Assembly (NCBI GenBank): GCA_013177825.1
Contig: JABLXX010000001.1
Coordinates: forward strand, 396,936 to 460,935
From: Syntrophaceae bacterium
GTDB lineage: Bacteria > Desulfobacterota > Syntrophia > Syntrophales > PHBD01
Direction of reading: 5' to 3'
DNA length: 64,000 nt
Each line of letters begins with the position of its first letter. Positions within the stretch are counted from its first letter, which is position 1. The notes under the pieces were generated by a model. The model saw nothing but the letters and a program-made list of their open reading frames with translations. It did no database searches and was not told the DNA's origin. Shown piece by piece: positions 25,986 through 34,659 of the stretch. A program made the position numbers and the translations under genes.

Positions 25986-26525
25986 ATGGATGTAAATAGA
26001 AACATGCTTTGTAATATTGACGACTTGTGGTTCCTTCTAAGGAAGCATCTCGAGGGATCGGTCTTCTTGGACTCATATCCAACAGAATCAGCCTTTGAGA
26101 GTGATGTCTGGGAGAGCGTTGTCAAGGTAGCCGAACATATTGGGCTGAATAAAGAGGTTGCGTGCTTGACGTCGCATCGGACGAATCCCGACCGATCGCC
26201 TGTATACTGGAAAGAGTTCTGTAAACAAGAAAAAGGTCCTGACGTCAATGTCTTAGGATCGAATAACCGTTTGGATATTGTTTTCAAGCATCCGGAGTAC
26301 GGCTCAATTGGCATCGAGGTAAAGTGCCTTGGAACAAAAGGGCATGCTGCGAAGTTGACGCAGGGTATCGGGCAAATGTTTTTGGCCTTGGCTCACCGCG
26401 ACCGGACAATCCTCGTTATTCATTGTGGAACCGTTAGCTCTGCAGAAAAACAGCGATTACGAGAGGTTGCTGAAGAAATATGCAAAGAGACAAGAACGGC
26501 AGTTATTGTTGTTCCAACGAAATAG
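25986..26525 (+). CDS. PD-(D/E)XK-fold protein of unknown function
   Basis: 179 residues. The core RLDIVFKHPEYGSIGIEVKCLG supplies D and E-V-K with a following KLTQGIGQMFLALAHRD, where the Gln is the fifth conserved residue in many PD-(D/E)XK nucleases. Upstream helices are rich in charged residues. Base composition is AT-richer than hsdR. It stands alone 136 bp behind hsdR, and its 3' end faces the AbiE toxin gene. It may be a solitary restriction-like or repair nuclease acquired with the island; no closer family is recognised. Confidence 0.6.
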   Translation: MDVNRNMLCNIDDLWFLLRKHLEGSVFLDSYPTESAFESDVWESVVKVAEHIGLNKEVACLTSHRTNPDRSPVYWKEFCKQEKGPDVNVLGSNNRLDIVFKHPEYGSIGIEVKCLGTKGHAAKLTQGIGQMFLALAHRDRTILVIHCGTVSSAEKQRLREVAEEICKETRTAVIVVPTK

Positions 26526-26698
26526 GCGGAAGCACCTTTCCCTCCAGAGGCCTCTTGCCATCAATCCTGGGGCTGAATCTTGGATGACTGTCGGTGGCGC
26601 CCCGCTGTCTTTAACTTTCAATTGGACGGACAGAAAGTTGCAATCAGCCGGACGAACTTTTCGGTGAAGACAATGGAGTTCAATGCCATGATCGGCCC

Positions 26699-27703
26699 TC
26701 AGGATTTGCGCCGCTTAGGTGAGCCGTCCCCCTTTCCCGGCCTGGCCGGCCGTGCCAGGTATTTCCGTACGTTTTCCATCTTCCACAGGATCGCCGGATG
26801 AGCGCCGATGCGCTCTGCCTCCTTGGGATCATCCGGAAAGAGAAGCTCGGATCGCAGCTCTCCCTTCTGGACGGCGGTGATGAATTCTTCTTCATGGGGC
26901 TGCAGGATCAGAAACCCGCTCAGAGCAGCCCAGGCGCGCTCACTCAGCTCTTTCCTGTCCGGCGAGACACCCGCCAGAAGGGGGGCAAGCCGCTCCTCCG
27001 CATCCCGGTCGGTCATGCCTGCCTCAAGACGGTCTCGGGTATAGGTCGTCAGCGGGTGTTCAAGAATGGATGCCAGGGCGACGAACCAGCGCCGAAAGAG
27101 GATCGATTGGAATACCTCTGTTGACGGCGGCGGAGGATAAGCCACATCCCAGACGTCGCGCACCGCTCCGCGATCGAGCAGGGCCAGAAGCTTGCCGATG
27201 AGGATCTCCCCCAGGCCGGCCACCCGAATGGAAGGGCGATCCAATTCACCGGGCTGCCAGAGCTCGCGCACCTCGGTTCCGGCGATCGGCATCCGGAAGA
27301 GGAAATTCAGATCCACCTCGATCCTCTCCTCCGGCCCAAGAACCGAGCGGTAGAGAAGATAGAACTTGCGTCCGGCATAGGCATCGGCCGACTGCTGCAC
27401 GCGATACCCTTGACGCCGGGCCAGATCGAAAACGGCCTGCTCCACCACCGGTCGTGCCTCCAGCATGGCCGTCCGGTCGAGCTGCCCCACATAATTGTAA
27501 TCGAGATCCACGGAGAGCCGTTTGGGCGGGCCGAAACAGAGGTTGAAGGCCGTGCCGCCTTTCAGGGCAAGCACCGCCCCGAGAAGCGGGTGCCGCCTGA
27601 TATCAGCCGCCATCTCTCCGAGACGGACCACCTTTTCCAGCGGTTCGATCCGATACCCGGTCTCATTGGCGCAGCGCCTCAGGTATTCCAGGCTAACGTT
27701 CAT
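26699..27703 (-). CDS. AbiEii-type nucleotidyltransferase toxin
   Basis: 334 residues. The nucleotidyltransferase signature is clear: LKGGTAFNLCF then KRLSVDLDYNY (GG/S...DxD), with a third acidic site in RIEVDLNF. AbiEii toxins are type IV toxins that modify nucleotides or tRNA ends to stop growth during phage infection. The start codon overlaps the antitoxin gene's end by 11 bp, typical of the pair. The 173 bp between its stop and the PD-(D/E)XK gene hold nothing clear. Confidence 0.85.
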   Translation of the reverse strand: MNVSLEYLRRCANETGYRIEPLEKVVRLGEMAADIRRHPLLGAVLALKGGTAFNLCFGPPKRLSVDLDYNYVGQLDRTAMLEARPVVEQAVFDLARRQGYRVQQSADAYAGRKFYLLYRSVLGPEERIEVDLNFLFRMPIAGTEVRELWQPGELDRPSIRVAGLGEILIGKLLALLDRGAVRDVWDVAYPPPPSTEVFQSILFRRWFVALASILEHPLTTYTRDRLEAGMTDRDAEERLAPLLAGVSPDRKELSERAWAALSGFLILQPHEEEFITAVQKGELRSELLFPDDPKEAERIGAHPAILWKMENVRKYLARPARPGKGDGSPKRRKS

Positions 27704-28508
27704 CAGGCTCCCCCGACGATAATAGCACCTTGGGAAGGATCAGGTTCCAGCGCCCGACAAGGAGACCGCCCCTCTGTCCCCGTTCGACGTAGGCCCGTGA
27801 ACGCGGTCGGTGTTGCTCCATGCGGGCGAGAAGCGCATCAGGCACATGGAAGCTCTTCTGAAACGTCTCCAGGAACCACCCTGTCGCCGCCCAGAGCTTT
27901 GCCATGTCATACCGGCGCAGGATCTCCTCCAGGAGTTCAAGATCGAGGGTCGTGAATCCGGCGGCAGAATGGACCAGTTCCTCCAGTCCTCCGGCCAGCG
28001 ACGGTCGGCTGAACCCCTCGACCAAGGTGCGCTCGGGGCCTGTGACTTCCAGCAGTTTTCCCAGGCGCTCTATCCGCCGTGTGCCGAGCTGTTTGCCGGA
28101 GTCGCCCTTCATCGAAAGGGGAAGATCCAGGAAGCGGAGAGTTGCGTCTTCCAGTACCAGCGGCCGACGGCGCCTGGCGACATAAAGGGTGCACTGATTC
28201 CAAAGCGAATGTGCGGCTCCGAGCAGCTCCAGGGCGCTGTGATGAGAGAAGACGGCATCAGGATACATGGCACTTGCCACCAGAAAAGGATCGGGATGAA
28301 AATCTTTCGGGGACAGGGTCGGCGGCACAACGGCGTATATCTCGCGGGTGACGCGTTTCAGGCGGCCGGTCCTGAGGTGGTGCTTGAGCCGTTCGACGAC
28401 GCGCAACCGCTTTCCCTCCGGCATCAATGCCGCGGCAGCCTCATCAAGGGAGAATACCGGATGGGTGGCAAAGAAATCAGTGGTCTTTAGTTTTTGATCC
28501 GTGCTCAT
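27693..28508 (-). CDS. AbiEi-type antitoxin
   Basis: 271 residues from ATG 28508 (a TTG at 28547 would add 13). The N-terminal winged-helix domain (VFSLDEAAAALM...RLKHHLRTGRLKRVTREIYAV) is the DNA-binding part that represses the pair, and the AbiEi C-terminal domain (SAMYPDAVFSHHSALELLG ... LVEGF) mediates antitoxicity. It is upstream of and overlaps the toxin gene. The pair closes the defence island. Confidence 0.83.
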   Translation of the reverse strand: MSTDQKLKTTDFFATHPVFSLDEAAAALMPEGKRLRVVERLKHHLRTGRLKRVTREIYAVVPPTLSPKDFHPDPFLVASAMYPDAVFSHHSALELLGAAHSLWNQCTLYVARRRRPLVLEDATLRFLDLPLSMKGDSGKQLGTRRIERLGKLLEVTGPERTLVEGFSRPSLAGGLEELVHSAAGFTTLDLELLEEILRRYDMAKLWAATGWFLETFQKSFHVPDALLARMEQHRPRSRAYVERGQRGGLLVGRWNLILPKVLLSSGEPDER

Positions 28509-28843
28509 ATAGGTAACAAAATTCCCCGTATCAGTCCGAAACGTCAACTATGCAGTGGATTTGTCAGTTGGCAATACGTTTCACTATGGGTAGTTCTTTT
28601 ACCTGTTCGGCCACAATATGCAAGCAAAACTTTTTAGTGCAGAAGCAGCCTGAAGAAAAAGGATCCCTTTGTGGCTCGCGTCATGGAAGAGCCCATCACC
28701 ATGCTGATTAGAGGCGAGGGTGAGCTGCGAAGAACTGCTTGATAAAAGACTGCTCAAACCTTTCAAGGCCAAACCCCGGCAGATCCGTGGGGGTTCTGGG
28801 ACGTTTCTGTGGTATAGAGCGAGTCACCACAGGAGGGAATTCC
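28509..28843. other. Intergenic region with no clear gene
   Basis: Must contain the minus-strand AbiE promoter and the plus-strand promoter for the gene at 28844. Short open stretches exist in several frames but none has a ribosome site or recognisable product. No match to the 3' end of the tRNA-Asn gene was seen here, so no attachment site is supported. Confidence 0.5.
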
Positions 28844-29620
28844 ATGAACAAGTGGCTGAAGATCGGAATCGGCGTCGTTGTCGTGATCGCGTTGGGAATC
28901 GCGGCGGTCTTTTACTTTACGTCGGGGATGGTGGACACCGCGGATTCCTTCTTCAAGGCCGTCAAGGCCCGGGATATTGCGAAGGCACGGGACTATCTCG
29001 CGGAAGATTTCAAGGCCAGCACAGATGAGAAAGCACTGGCAGACTTCCTGTCCAGAGGCGCCATCCTGGATTTCAAGGAAGCCAGTTGGTCGAACCGGAA
29101 TATCAGCGGCAGCCGGGGCGAGTTGGATGGCTCGATCACGACGCAGGCGGGTGGAACGATCCCCATCAAGATGATGTTCGTGAAGGAAAAGGGGAACTGG
29201 AAAATTTACTCGATCCGGAAACCGACGGCGGGACTTCAATCGGGTGACGCCTCGCCGGCCGCTCCTGCAAAAGCCGACCAGGTCGCCCTGGTGAAGCAGT
29301 CAATGCGCGATTTCATCGTTTCCGTGGACGGAAAGAACATGGGGCATTTCCGGAGTACGGTTTCAACGATGTGGCAGAAACAGCATACAACGGAACAGCT
29401 CAACGAGGCCTTCAAGGCGCTGATCAACGCGGGTGCCAACTGGTCGGTGCTCAACGATCTCGAGCCGGTCCTGGCCGGTGAATCGACCGTCGACAAGGAC
29501 GGGGTGCTGGTGGTTTCGGGATACTACCCGACCACGCCGAGAAAGGTTCATTTTGAGCAGAAGTTTATCTACGAAGGCATTACCTGGAAACTGCTCGGCT
29601 TAAACATCGAAGTAAAATAG
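28844..29620 (+). CDS. Membrane-anchored protein with two NTF2-like (DUF4878-type) repeats
   Basis: 258 residues. A single N-terminal membrane helix (LKIGIGVVVVIALGIAAVFYF, about residues 5-25) leaves the rest outside the cytoplasm. Two similar halves follow: VDTADSFFKAVKARDIAKARDYLAEDF at about 30 and VALVKQSMRDFIVSVDGKNMGHFRSTV at about 150, each opening an NTF2-like cone fold; the linker is Ala/Pro-rich. AGGAGGG precedes ATG 28844. Function unknown; proteins of this kind often bind small ligands or envelope partners. Confidence 0.65.
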   Translation: MNKWLKIGIGVVVVIALGIAAVFYFTSGMVDTADSFFKAVKARDIAKARDYLAEDFKASTDEKALADFLSRGAILDFKEASWSNRNISGSRGELDGSITTQAGGTIPIKMMFVKEKGNWKIYSIRKPTAGLQSGDASPAAPAKADQVALVKQSMRDFIVSVDGKNMGHFRSTVSTMWQKQHTTEQLNEAFKALINAGANWSVLNDLEPVLAGESTVDKDGVLVVSGYYPTTPRKVHFEQKFIYEGITWKLLGLNIEVK

Positions 29621-29995
29621 CGTCCGGGGAGGCCGAGAAAACACAAGAATATCATTTTGGATTTCAGCCGCTCTGTTCCCCCCCGGCCACCGTCCTTCGG
29701 AAACCAGGGAAGGAAGGCATTCGTCCGCTCCCTGCTGGCTGGGCCTGTTCCCGGGAACCGTGTGGCTGGAGCGGATCGCGACCGCTACACCTACGATTTC
29801 TTTTTGGCGCGCCGGACGGGGTGAAGGAACCTCGGAGGAAACAGGCTCCAACACCGCAGTCCGCCTCACCGGGAACGGGGGTCTCTTTCGGGAAGGGCGA
29901 CTGGAGATGGGTACTTCAGGCCCCGGCAACACAGGATGATGCCAGGGCCTGAAAGAGAAAGGTTGATGCGCGGATTCGAACGCTCCCGACTCCGC
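29621..29995. other. Intergenic region, 375 bp, no supported gene
   Basis: Convergent space between the NTF2-like gene and the thiolase gene. Open frames on both strands lack ribosome sites and family resemblance. No strong terminator hairpin was found. Confidence 0.4.
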
Positions 29996-31180
29996 CTACA
30001 TGGCTTCGATGATCACGGAGCGGGCCGGGCCGTTTCCTCCGCAGAGGGTGGCCAGTCCCATGTTCACGCCCCTTCTCCTCATTTCATACATCAGCGTGAT
30101 GACCAGCCGCGCCCCCGTGGGCCCTCCCGGGTGTCCCAGGGCGATGGCGCCGCCGTTGACGTTGGTGATCTCCCGGTTCAGCCCGAGGAGCCTTTCGACC
30201 GTAATGTACTGGACGGCGAACGCCTCGTTCACTTCGACCAGGCCGATGTCGGAGAGTTTGATGCCGGTTCGGGCCAGCAGCTTCTGGGTCGCCGGGACGG
30301 GTCCGTAACCCATCAGCTCCGGTTCGACCGCGGCGACGGAACCGGCGATGATTTTGGCCAGGGGCTTCATGCCCAGCTCCTTTGCCTTGTCCAGGGACAT
30401 CATGAGCACTGCGGAAGCTCCATCGTTCAGGCCGGAGGCGTTCCCGGCGGTCACCGTTCCGCCCTTCTTGAATGCCGGCGGCAGCTTGGTCAGGTCTTCC
30501 GGCTTCATGTTGAACCGGACGCGCTCGTCGATTTTATATTCCTCGAACTGACCCCGGCCCCTGGGGACCTTTACGGGAACGATCTCTTCCTGGAACAGGC
30601 CGCTTTCGATGGCCCGCTGGGCGCACTGGTGGCTGCGCAGGGCGTATTCGTCCTGCTCCTCGCGGGTGATGCCGTATTTCTCGGCCAGGTTTTCCGCGGT
30701 CAGGCCCATGATGATGTTTCCGCCGCCGCTCATGCCTTCCCAGAGGCTGTCGATGAGGACGTCGTTTTGCATTTTCATGCCGGTGCGATGGTTCTTCAGA
30801 ACATAGGGCATCTGCGTCATGCTGTCCGATCCCGCGGCGATCACGACGTCGTACGTGCCCAGCTTGATATGGGCGGCTGCGATGTCGATGGCTTCCATCG
30901 AGGACGGGCAGACCCGGTTGACGGTCATGCCCGGGACGCTCGGGGGAAAACCCGCCTTCAGGGCGGCCACCCGGCCGGCGTTGTTCTGTGCGGAGTCGTA
31001 ACCGGTGCACCCCAGGATCACGTCGTCGATCAGGCTCGTGTCGAGGCCGACCCGGTCCACCACCTCCTTCAGGCAGATCGCAGCCATATCCGTCGTCGAG
31101 ATGGCCTTGAGAGACCCCAGCAACTCCCCGATGGCCGTTCGACAGGCCGAAACAATAACCGCCTCTTTCAGGTTCGCCAT
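29996..31180 (-). CDS. Thiolase (acetyl-CoA C-acyltransferase family)
   Basis: 394 residues, full length. The nucleophilic cysteine is C91 in NRVCPSSMEAI, the second active cysteine is C380 in LCGGNGPARSVI, and the catalytic His is H350 in GHPGGPTG. These motifs differ from the usual NxVCGSG and GHPIGxSG, so substrate preference may be unusual. It would condense or cleave acetoacetyl-CoA-type intermediates, the last step of beta-oxidation, and so could serve the acyl-CoA genes at 54-63 kb. Preceded on the minus strand by GAGGAGGAATC. It stands alone. Confidence 0.88.
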   Translation of the reverse strand: MANLKEAVIVSACRTAIGELLGSLKAISTTDMAAICLKEVVDRVGLDTSLIDDVILGCTGYDSAQNNAGRVAALKAGFPPSVPGMTVNRVCPSSMEAIDIAAAHIKLGTYDVVIAAGSDSMTQMPYVLKNHRTGMKMQNDVLIDSLWEGMSGGGNIIMGLTAENLAEKYGITREEQDEYALRSHQCAQRAIESGLFQEEIVPVKVPRGRGQFEEYKIDERVRFNMKPEDLTKLPPAFKKGGTVTAGNASGLNDGASAVLMMSLDKAKELGMKPLAKIIAGSVAAVEPELMGYGPVPATQKLLARTGIKLSDIGLVEVNEAFAVQYITVERLLGLNREITNVNGGAIALGHPGGPTGARLVITLMYEMRRRGVNMGLATLCGGNGPARSVIIEAM

Positions 31181-31553
31181 TTTCTGATTCCTCCTCCTGT
31201 TCCTGTAAGAATCATGGAATTTTGCATGCGATATTCACGCAACATTGACACCAAGGTTTATATGTTGCCGATATCATATGAGATAACGAATCCGGACCCC
31301 TTGATCTCGGCCCAGTAACGGTGCTTTTCGAACAACATATCGTTACTTGCCGACGGTATGTTGCGCGTCCCTCCTGAAAACCTCGACGGATTTTCCGGAA
31401 GAAGGCCGGATTTCTTCAAAAGACCCCTTGCATTCCGTCGTCGTCTGGATTAGGTTCCGCACCGCCCGTTGAAAGCGTACTTCACGGACGCTGACGCCCA
31501 CACCGCCGGTATAAGCAAGGCGGGCGCAGGATGCCATTTACCGGGTTTCGGCC
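31181..31553. other. Divergent intergenic region, 373 bp
   Basis: Lies between the thiolase start and the DUF486 gene. The part near 31240-31340 is AT-richer and contains CATATCATATGAGATAACG, a candidate thiolase promoter region on the minus strand, but no pair of boxes stands out. No gene is supported. Confidence 0.35.
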
Positions 31554-31901
31554 GTGCTCGAAACGGTTCTGCTGCTGATTCTGTCCAACCTGTTCATGAC
31601 GTTTGCCTGGTACGGCCATCTCAAGTTCATGAACGGCTGGCCCCTGGTGATGGTGATCCTGCTGAGCTGGGGTATCGCCCTGTTCGAATACATGCTCCAG
31701 GTGCCCGCCAACAGGATCGGCTTCCAGCATTACAATCTTGCCCAGCTCAAGGTGATCCAGGAAGTGATCACCATGATCGTCTTTGCCGGGTTCGCTTTTT
31801 TTGTCATGAAGCAGCCCCTGAAATGGGACTACATGTGGGCCGCTCTCTGCCTTGTCGGGGCCGTCTATTTCATCTTCCGCGGCGGCATGCCCCACACATA
31901 A
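31554..31901 (+). CDS. DMT-family small membrane protein (DUF486)
   Basis: 115 residues with four predicted membrane helices, the size of one half of a drug/metabolite transporter. The motifs NLFMTFAWYGHLKF, WGIALFEYMLQVPANRIG and QLKVIQEVITMIVFAGFAFF are typical of the DUF486 family. Start is GTG 31554; the nearby ATG at 31531 is out of frame. Transport substrate unknown; probably acts as a dimer. Confidence 0.82.
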   Translation: MLETVLLLILSNLFMTFAWYGHLKFMNGWPLVMVILLSWGIALFEYMLQVPANRIGFQHYNLAQLKVIQEVITMIVFAGFAFFVMKQPLKWDYMWAALCLVGAVYFIFRGGMPHT

Positions 31902-32356
31902 AGAGTCTGTTCCCGCCTTCAACGCTGCATGACGGAAATTCCCACGTCCCCCGTCGGCGTCCTTGCTCCGACAAGAAAAGGCCGGCCTTTCGGCCGGCCC
32001 TTTCGATACCGCTCCTTTCTGCAACCCTCGGGCGAAAAGAGGGTCTCCCTGGCCTTGACGGCTATCCTTATTTCCAGAAGAAACGCGGGCCATTTTTCTG
32101 GAATTACATACAGGGTTTTCCGGCAAGGAGACGATTTTTTTGTCAGGTACGTCAATCCCTTGACAGAAAACTATCGAATGGATCGAGCAGCACCGGTCAT
32201 CACGGGTGCCCTCTCTTTCTATATATGATTCAATAACTCCTACAATATCAACTTGATGCCAATCTCGGTCTTGCAATTACCTTTCACTGGCATGCTTTAT
32301 GAAGAAGGGAACACTGAAAGCTCTTCGTCGAACGATGGTGATCAAGGAGTGGAAAC
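31902..32356. other. Intergenic region with a strong hairpin and a dispersed short repeat
   Basis: GGCCGGCC arms at 31980-31987 and 31992-31999 form a tight hairpin that may terminate the DUF486 transcript, though the T-run is poor. At 32070-32089 lies ATTTCCAGAAGAAACGCGGG, identical to 38912-38931; here it has a matching right arm (TTCTGGAA ending at 32103), so the unit looks like a short inverted-repeat element. No gene is supported. Confidence 0.55.
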
Positions 32357-32746
32357 ATGAACTTCTTTACAGGAACAACTGGTGCCGCATTTTTTATCTT
32401 CTTTGGAGTTGTAGCGGTTGCTTTCGCCCTCAGGCACATCTACGGGATTATAACCGTTGCTTTTACCTTCCGGCGTATCTACGGGAACAATCTCACCTAT
32501 AAACTTTTTGCCTGGACCTTGCCGGGCCTGCTCATGATTCTTTCCATTGCCTTTATCTGGGTCAAACTCGACAATTTCAATAATCTTCTGATCATTGCTT
32601 TTGCTCTTCCTGTTGGATCGGCATTGCTATTCGTTCAATTATATTGCTGCAGCAAAGTTTCCGATCACGAAGTTGAAAAAATTGGCAAAGCTGCCAATCC
32701 CGCCGAGAGAAAGGGCATAAGATTCGAGCCGCGACAACGACAGTAA
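32357..32746 (+). CDS. Small membrane protein, unrecognised
   Basis: 129 residues with three likely membrane helices (about 10-30, 52-70, 77-96) and a basic C-terminal tail. CAAGGAGTGGAAAC before ATG 32357 is a good ribosome site. No family is recognised and codon use is AT-richer than in core genes. Its neighbours give no hint. Confidence 0.55.
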   Translation: MNFFTGTTGAAFFIFFGVVAVAFALRHIYGIITVAFTFRRIYGNNLTYKLFAWTLPGLLMILSIAFIWVKLDNFNNLLIIAFALPVGSALLFVQLYCCSKVSDHEVEKIGKAANPAERKGIRFEPRQRQ

Positions 32747-32844
32747 TTTCTTTTCGTTGTACGTCTCGTGTGAATCAACACGCAAAAATGCCCCACTCTC
32801 GATCTTAATCAGCGTCCAAGACTATCCCATCTGAATCACTCCTT

Positions 32845-33011
32845 TCCATGCCGTCGATCCCCGGGTCCATGATCATGTCCAGCACCACAAGGTCCACCTT
32901 CCGGCCTCGAAAGAAGGCTAACCGCGGCCTCCCCTCCCCGCCGGCGACGGCCTCGATGTGATACCCCGGCCTTCCCGGCATGCTGATGGCGAGTTCGCGC
33001 TGTTCCTCAAC
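32845..33011 (-). pseudogene. Decayed receiver-domain fragment of a hybrid histidine kinase
   Basis: This stretch aligns almost base for base with 35512-35671, the receiver-domain part of the hybrid kinase gene on the same strand (for example the shared CCATGATCATGTCCAGCACC). It contains the phosphoacceptor region but starts and stops abruptly, with no kinase or start codon, and substitutions break the frame. It is a leftover of a duplicated or deleted kinase gene. Confidence 0.8.
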
Positions 33012-33496
33012 TGGGCGAAGATTGTTTTTCCGGAATGCGTTGACGGCTTCCTCCCGCAGTGATGGCGGAGACGGACACAGCCGGAGGGATTTTTTGAATC
33101 GATAAATGGCATTATTCGTCAGAAACGGTTTTCAATTAAAAGGTTAGGTCATCCAAAAAAACAAAGGTTGGGACAGCAGCGAGAACAAACCATAAAATAT
33201 GGTAATATTTACATGATGTTACGCTTTACAAGGGACGACTATTCAAAATGTGAACACGGCATAAAATCGTCGGGATTCTTTACAGCTTGAATTGTGGTAA
33301 GTGTTTGTATTGTTGGCATTATTATAATCATGTGAATTTTTCTTTTTAATTTTTGTCGGGATTGCTTACAAATTGATTCGCTGCCGCACCCATATACAGC
33401 GCATACATGTTTTATATCAATTGGTTGCGATAAGGAGCACTATTTGCATAAAGCGGGCATCATCTCAAAAATACGGTAAAGGAAGGGAAGCATAAA
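33012..33496 (+). promoter_or_regulatory. Upstream region of the first PEP-CTERM gene: paired motif and candidate sigma-54 promoter
   Basis: AT-rich. Two copies of YGTCGGGATTSYTTACA lie at 33268-33284 and 33354-33370, 86 bp apart (about eight helical turns), as expected for activator sites. At 33434-33447, GG and GC are separated by exactly ten bases (AAGGAGCACTATTTGCA), fitting a -24/-12 sigma-54 promoter about 50 bp before the start codon. PEP-CTERM genes are often under PrsK/PrsR-type sigma-54 control. No gene is supported in 33012-33496. Confidence 0.45.
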
Positions 33497-34135
33497 ATGG
33501 GGAAAGACGATCTTCTGCAGGCAATAGTGACTCGTATACGCCATACGGCTTTGACCGCTCTTCTGATCTTGGCCCTTGCCACGCCGGCTTCGGCCTCCAA
33601 TTACAACTTCATAGTTGACTACAGCGGCGGCGATTCGGCGGTCTTGGCTACAGGCAGTGATGATCTTCTGGCGACCACACTTCAGTCGGGTGATAGCTTT
33701 TCCTACACCCTTCAAGCGGTTGGCAACGGAGAGTGGTCGACAATCGCATCCGGCGACATCTTCCCGTTGTTTGCCTTGTCTTTGACAGAAGATGGTACAC
33801 GCACCGGTAACTTCACGTTTAACCTGTTGAACAACGGTTCGTCCATCTTCTCATACTCCGATACCGTGTCTAACGCATTTATCCACCTCGGCACGAACAG
33901 TGTCAGCCTGGAGCAGGGCCTGGTGTTCGATGCATTCCAGATAGACTACTTGATCACGTCGGCTACTGTCGGCAGTACGCCGAATTCGCTACTGCCTTGG
34001 CCGGACACAGCACCTGAGCTATATGAGCCTGGCATCATCTCATTCAACACGAATGCCGTTCCTGAGCCCGCAACGATGTTGCTTCTTGGTTTTGGACTGA
34101 TGGGATTGGCAGGCGTCAGGCGGAGGATGAAGTAA
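33497..34135 (+). CDS. PEP-CTERM surface protein
   Basis: 212 residues. A signal peptide (basic start, then ALTALLILALATPASAS) leads to a beta-rich body with Asp/Ser/Gly-rich strands. The C-terminus has the full sorting signal: VPEPATMLLLGFGLMGLAGVRRRMK, that is, VPEP, a membrane helix and a basic tail. Exosortase (EpsH/XrtA-type) would cut and attach it to the cell surface or exopolysaccharide. No exosortase gene lies in the window. GGAAGGGAAG precedes ATG 33497. Confidence 0.85.
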   Translation: MGKDDLLQAIVTRIRHTALTALLILALATPASASNYNFIVDYSGGDSAVLATGSDDLLATTLQSGDSFSYTLQAVGNGEWSTIASGDIFPLFALSLTEDGTRTGNFTFNLLNNGSSIFSYSDTVSNAFIHLGTNSVSLEQGLVFDAFQIDYLITSATVGSTPNSLLPWPDTAPELYEPGIISFNTNAVPEPATMLLLGFGLMGLAGVRRRMK

Positions 34136-34161
34136 GACAAAAGATACAGTTTCTTGTATTG

Positions 34162-34196
34162 AAAGGCGGGGTCGATTGGCCCTGCCTTTTTTTTTC
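34162..34196 (+). terminator. Terminator of the first PEP-CTERM gene
   Basis: AAAGGCGGGGTC pairs with GGCCCTGCCTTT around GATT, followed by a run of nine T. Almost the same hairpin follows the second PEP-CTERM gene. Confidence 0.8.
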
Positions 34197-34659
34197 GATG
34201 GTTTCATCAGGATTGTTGCTTGTAATCTTCGACTCTAAAGAATAAACGTCCCAAGTGAGCATATTTTTCTTTGCCGCTATGAAGATCCGGTGCACTGACG
34301 ATTCGTCTTGCATATCAACGGATTAATGAAATCCACGTCGGATTCGTTAGGCTTTGCTCGACTCAATCGGCGACGCACATATTTATGGCCTTGTCAGATA
34401 TCTTTTTATTGAATATCAATGGTTGCCTTACGGCTGTAAAATATATTGACACTATTGCGGCGAACTCAGAATTGTTTAGAATATAATTCAATAACATCAA
34501 TTTGTTACGCATACGGCATGAATATTTCATATTCAATGAGTACCTGATATTGTAGCTATGTCCAAGGTAATGCTGGATACGTGAAGAACTCACAATTGTT
34601 GATTACGAGCTTGGCAGCATAGAATGTGAATCAGGAATAGGGTTTAAGGAGAGTCTCTC
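34197..34659. other. AT-rich upstream region of the second PEP-CTERM gene
   Basis: CGTCGGATTCGTTA at 34336-34349 resembles the paired motif upstream of the first PEP-CTERM gene with one base missing. No clear sigma-54 box with the right GG/GC spacing was found. No gene is supported. Confidence 0.35.

Noticed and set aside
9224-28843. tRNA-Asn as attachment site of an integrated island
   Set aside because: No second copy of the tRNA 3' end was found near the right edge of the island, and there is no integrase gene.
29600-29932. 110-codon minus-strand frame between the NTF2-like gene and the thiolase gene
   Set aside because: Overlaps the end of the NTF2-like gene, has no ribosome site and a Pro/Arg-rich shadow-like composition.
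31469-32236. 255-codon plus-strand frame over the DUF486 gene
   Set aside because: It is in another frame than the DUF486 protein, which has four clear membrane helices and family motifs.
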